Shown: positions 62,904 to 64,000 of the stretch, piece by piece
Layout of the letters: every line of letters begins with the position of its first letter
Numbering within the stretch: the stretch's first letter is position 1
NCBI GenBank assembly: GCA_943789505.1
Contig: CALSUJ010000001.1
Location: forward strand, 434,001 to 498,000
Origin: an uncultured Flavobacteriales bacterium
Lineage (GTDB): Bacteria; Bacteroidota; Bacteroidia; Flavobacteriales; BACL11
DNA: 64,000 nt
Direction: 5' to 3'
Made by a program: the position numbers and the translations under genes
The notes under the pieces: model-generated
What the model was told of the DNA's origin: nothing
Databases searched by the model: none
Seen by the model: the letters and a program-made list of their open reading frames with translations, nothing else

Positions 62904-64000
62904 TTAGTGAACGCCATGCATCCATTTTTTAAGCACTGGAGATAGCATAAACGCTAAAATAGCCATTCCTATTGCAACAACGCCAACTTGTGTAAATACT
63001 GAAGTATAACTTACTAAAGATTGTATGCCTTCAACTGATGATTCTGAATAGCCTCCTGCAAAACCAGTTACTTTTTCAATTATGGTAGTCATAAAACCTG
63101 GTTCAGGAATCACTCCCGATTCATTTGATGTAGTTAATTTAGCAATTGCTCCTGAAATATAATGCGCATAAGATGAAGATAAGAAATAAACTCCCATCAT
63201 AAAGGCTGTCATACTTTTTGGTGAAAGTTCAGTTACCTTACTAAGCCCAATTGGAGAGATAAATAATTCTCCAGTTGTTAAAAGTAAATAACCTATCATT
63301 AGGAACATAAATGGTGTACGACCAGCAGCATCCATGTATTGTGCACTCATTGCAAATACTATAAATCCTAAGCCTAACTGTAATATCCCTAAAGCAAATT
63401 TGTTAGGAGTAGTTGGGTTTCTTTGTGTTTTTGATAAATATACCCACATCATAGAAAATGGGATAGCTAAAAAGATTATATAACCGGGATTAATTGCATT
63501 AGTTTGAGAAGCATTCAATAGTGTTAAATTTACATTACGCTCAGCAAATAAAGTAATTGCAGTACCTGCTAACTCAAAGAAGGACCAGAAAACTGTAATT
63601 AGTAATGTTAAAACTAAAACACTTAATAAACGGAATACTTCCATTCTTGAAAGTTCAATCATTTTTTTAGCCAGAATACCCAATATAACTATACCTAATA
63701 AAGAAAGTAATGCAGAATGCAATTGCATTCCTTCTAATACTTCTAAGGCATTATACTTAACTAAGAATGCTGCAATAGGTACCATAAGTGCTGCTACTAA
63801 ATAGAAAAAGTAATCTGTACGCATTCCGTACATTTTTTTATCTATATATTCTGCAGGTTGTTGTCCATTATCACCAAATACTCCATCATTCATACCCTTC
63901 ATAAATACTAATAAACCAGCAATCATTCCAATTCCAGCAGCTCCAAAACCATAGTGCCAACCATATTCATAACCCAACCAACCACAAACTAATGGTGCTA
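62904..64000 (-). CDS. POT/PTR-type oligopeptide transporter, 5' end outside window
   Basis: At least 365 codons, open at the right edge. The reading frame continues upstream of 63977 as APLVCGWLGYEYGWHYGFGAAGIGM, the POT-family segment GWHxGFxxAGIGM, so the true start is beyond 64000. About ten membrane helices are visible. Conserved LLTTGELFISPIGLSKVTELSPKSMTAFMMGVYFLSSSYAHYISG (POT C-terminal signature). Takes up di-/tripeptides with protons. First gene of the visible unit with two exported thioredoxin-like genes. Confidence 0.9.
   Translation of the reverse strand, partial: APLVCGWLGYEYGWHYGFGAAGIGMIAGLLVFMKGMNDGVFGDNGQQPAEYIDKKMYGMRTDYFFYLVAALMVPIAAFLVKYNALEVLEGMQLHSALLSLLGIVILGILAKKMIELSRMEVFRLLSVLVLTLLITVFWSFFELAGTAITLFAERNVNLTLLNASQTNAINPGYIIFLAIPFSMMWVYLSKTQRNPTTPNKFALGILQLGLGFIVFAMSAQYMDAAGRTPFMFLMIGYLLLTTGELFISPIGLSKVTELSPKSMTAFMMGVYFLSSSYAHYISGAIAKLTTSNESGVIPEPGFMTTIIEKVTGFAGGYSESSVEGIQSLVSYTSVFTQVGVVAIGMAILAFMLSPVLKKWMHGVH

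Overview
The window is a compact, AT-rich bacterial chromosome segment from a member of the Bacteroidota, most likely a free-living (marine or aquatic) flavobacterium-like lineage. The signs are: promoters of the Bacteroidota type (TAnnTTTG -7 boxes) with no consistent Shine-Dalgarno sequences; two secreted proteins with type IX secretion (T9SS) C-terminal sorting domains; two TonB-dependent receptors; a DUF4295 protein beside L33; a fused CcsB-CcsA cytochrome c maturation protein; and bacillithiol synthesis (BshB1). There are no phage, IS or CRISPR signatures. No gene-free stretch exceeds about 300 bases once the broken genes at 28.9-31.2 kb are counted.

Layout. 1-2.6 kb: rlmD (truncated by the window edge), divergent from rocD. 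2.7-6.2 kb: a TonB receptor, a lipoprotein with tandem 75-residue repeats and an HmuY-like lipoprotein, probably a heme or metal-complex uptake locus. 6.2-6.7 kb: two small unrecognised genes. 6.7-12.2 kb: seven tightly packed genes joining a small membrane protein, a two-component system, a rhodanese, a TauE-type exporter, a persulfide dioxygenase-rhodanese and a methyltransferase, a probable sulfide/persulfide detoxification operon. 12.3-17.4 kb: a T9SS protein, then a copper-type locus (Cys-rich small protein, TonB receptor, HMA-like protein). 17.4-25.2 kb, minus strand: a fused methylmalonyl-CoA mutase, DivIC/FtsB-like protein, RsmI-like methyltransferase, tyrosine phosphatase, dnaA and a 5'-nucleotidase split in two genes. 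25.2-28.6 kb: thioesterase, NIP-like aquaporin, nucleoside phosphorylase, Usp, CinA-C.

28.6-36.6 kb: translation and protein targeting genes (rpmB, rpmG, DUF4295, ftsY, rimO, ffh, folD, csp). Between rpmB and rpmG lie two decayed genes, a lipoprotein and an M1 peptidase. 36.6-42.8 kb, minus: uvrB, a five-repeat DUF349 protein, aroE, a DUF368/PopT transporter and an orphan ComA. 42.9-45.4 kb: hexosephosphate mutase and cysteine desulfurase. 45.4-53.8 kb, minus: NhaC, a Cys/Met-metabolism PLP enzyme, a frameshifted Wzc-type tyrosine autokinase with its Wza partner, Maf, a UbiA-type prenyltransferase and a DUF2520 protein. 53.8-57.6 kb: ccsBA and bshB1. 57.6-64 kb: a T9SS BNR-repeat protein, a copper P-type ATPase, tRNA-His, two periplasmic thioredoxin-like proteins and a POT transporter that runs off the edge.

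Main points for a second look: (1) three co-directional terminator-like hairpins carry a perfect TAnnTTTG promoter box in the loop, 33-42 nt before the next start codon; (2) the two-component persulfide operon; (3) the repeat lipoprotein between a TonB receptor and an HmuY-like protein, with a 225-bp duplication differing at one base and a hexamer repeat containing its start codon; (4) the single-chain MutA-MutB fusion; (5) the interrupted rpmB-rpmG cluster. All functions are inferred from sequence patterns only; no database search was run.
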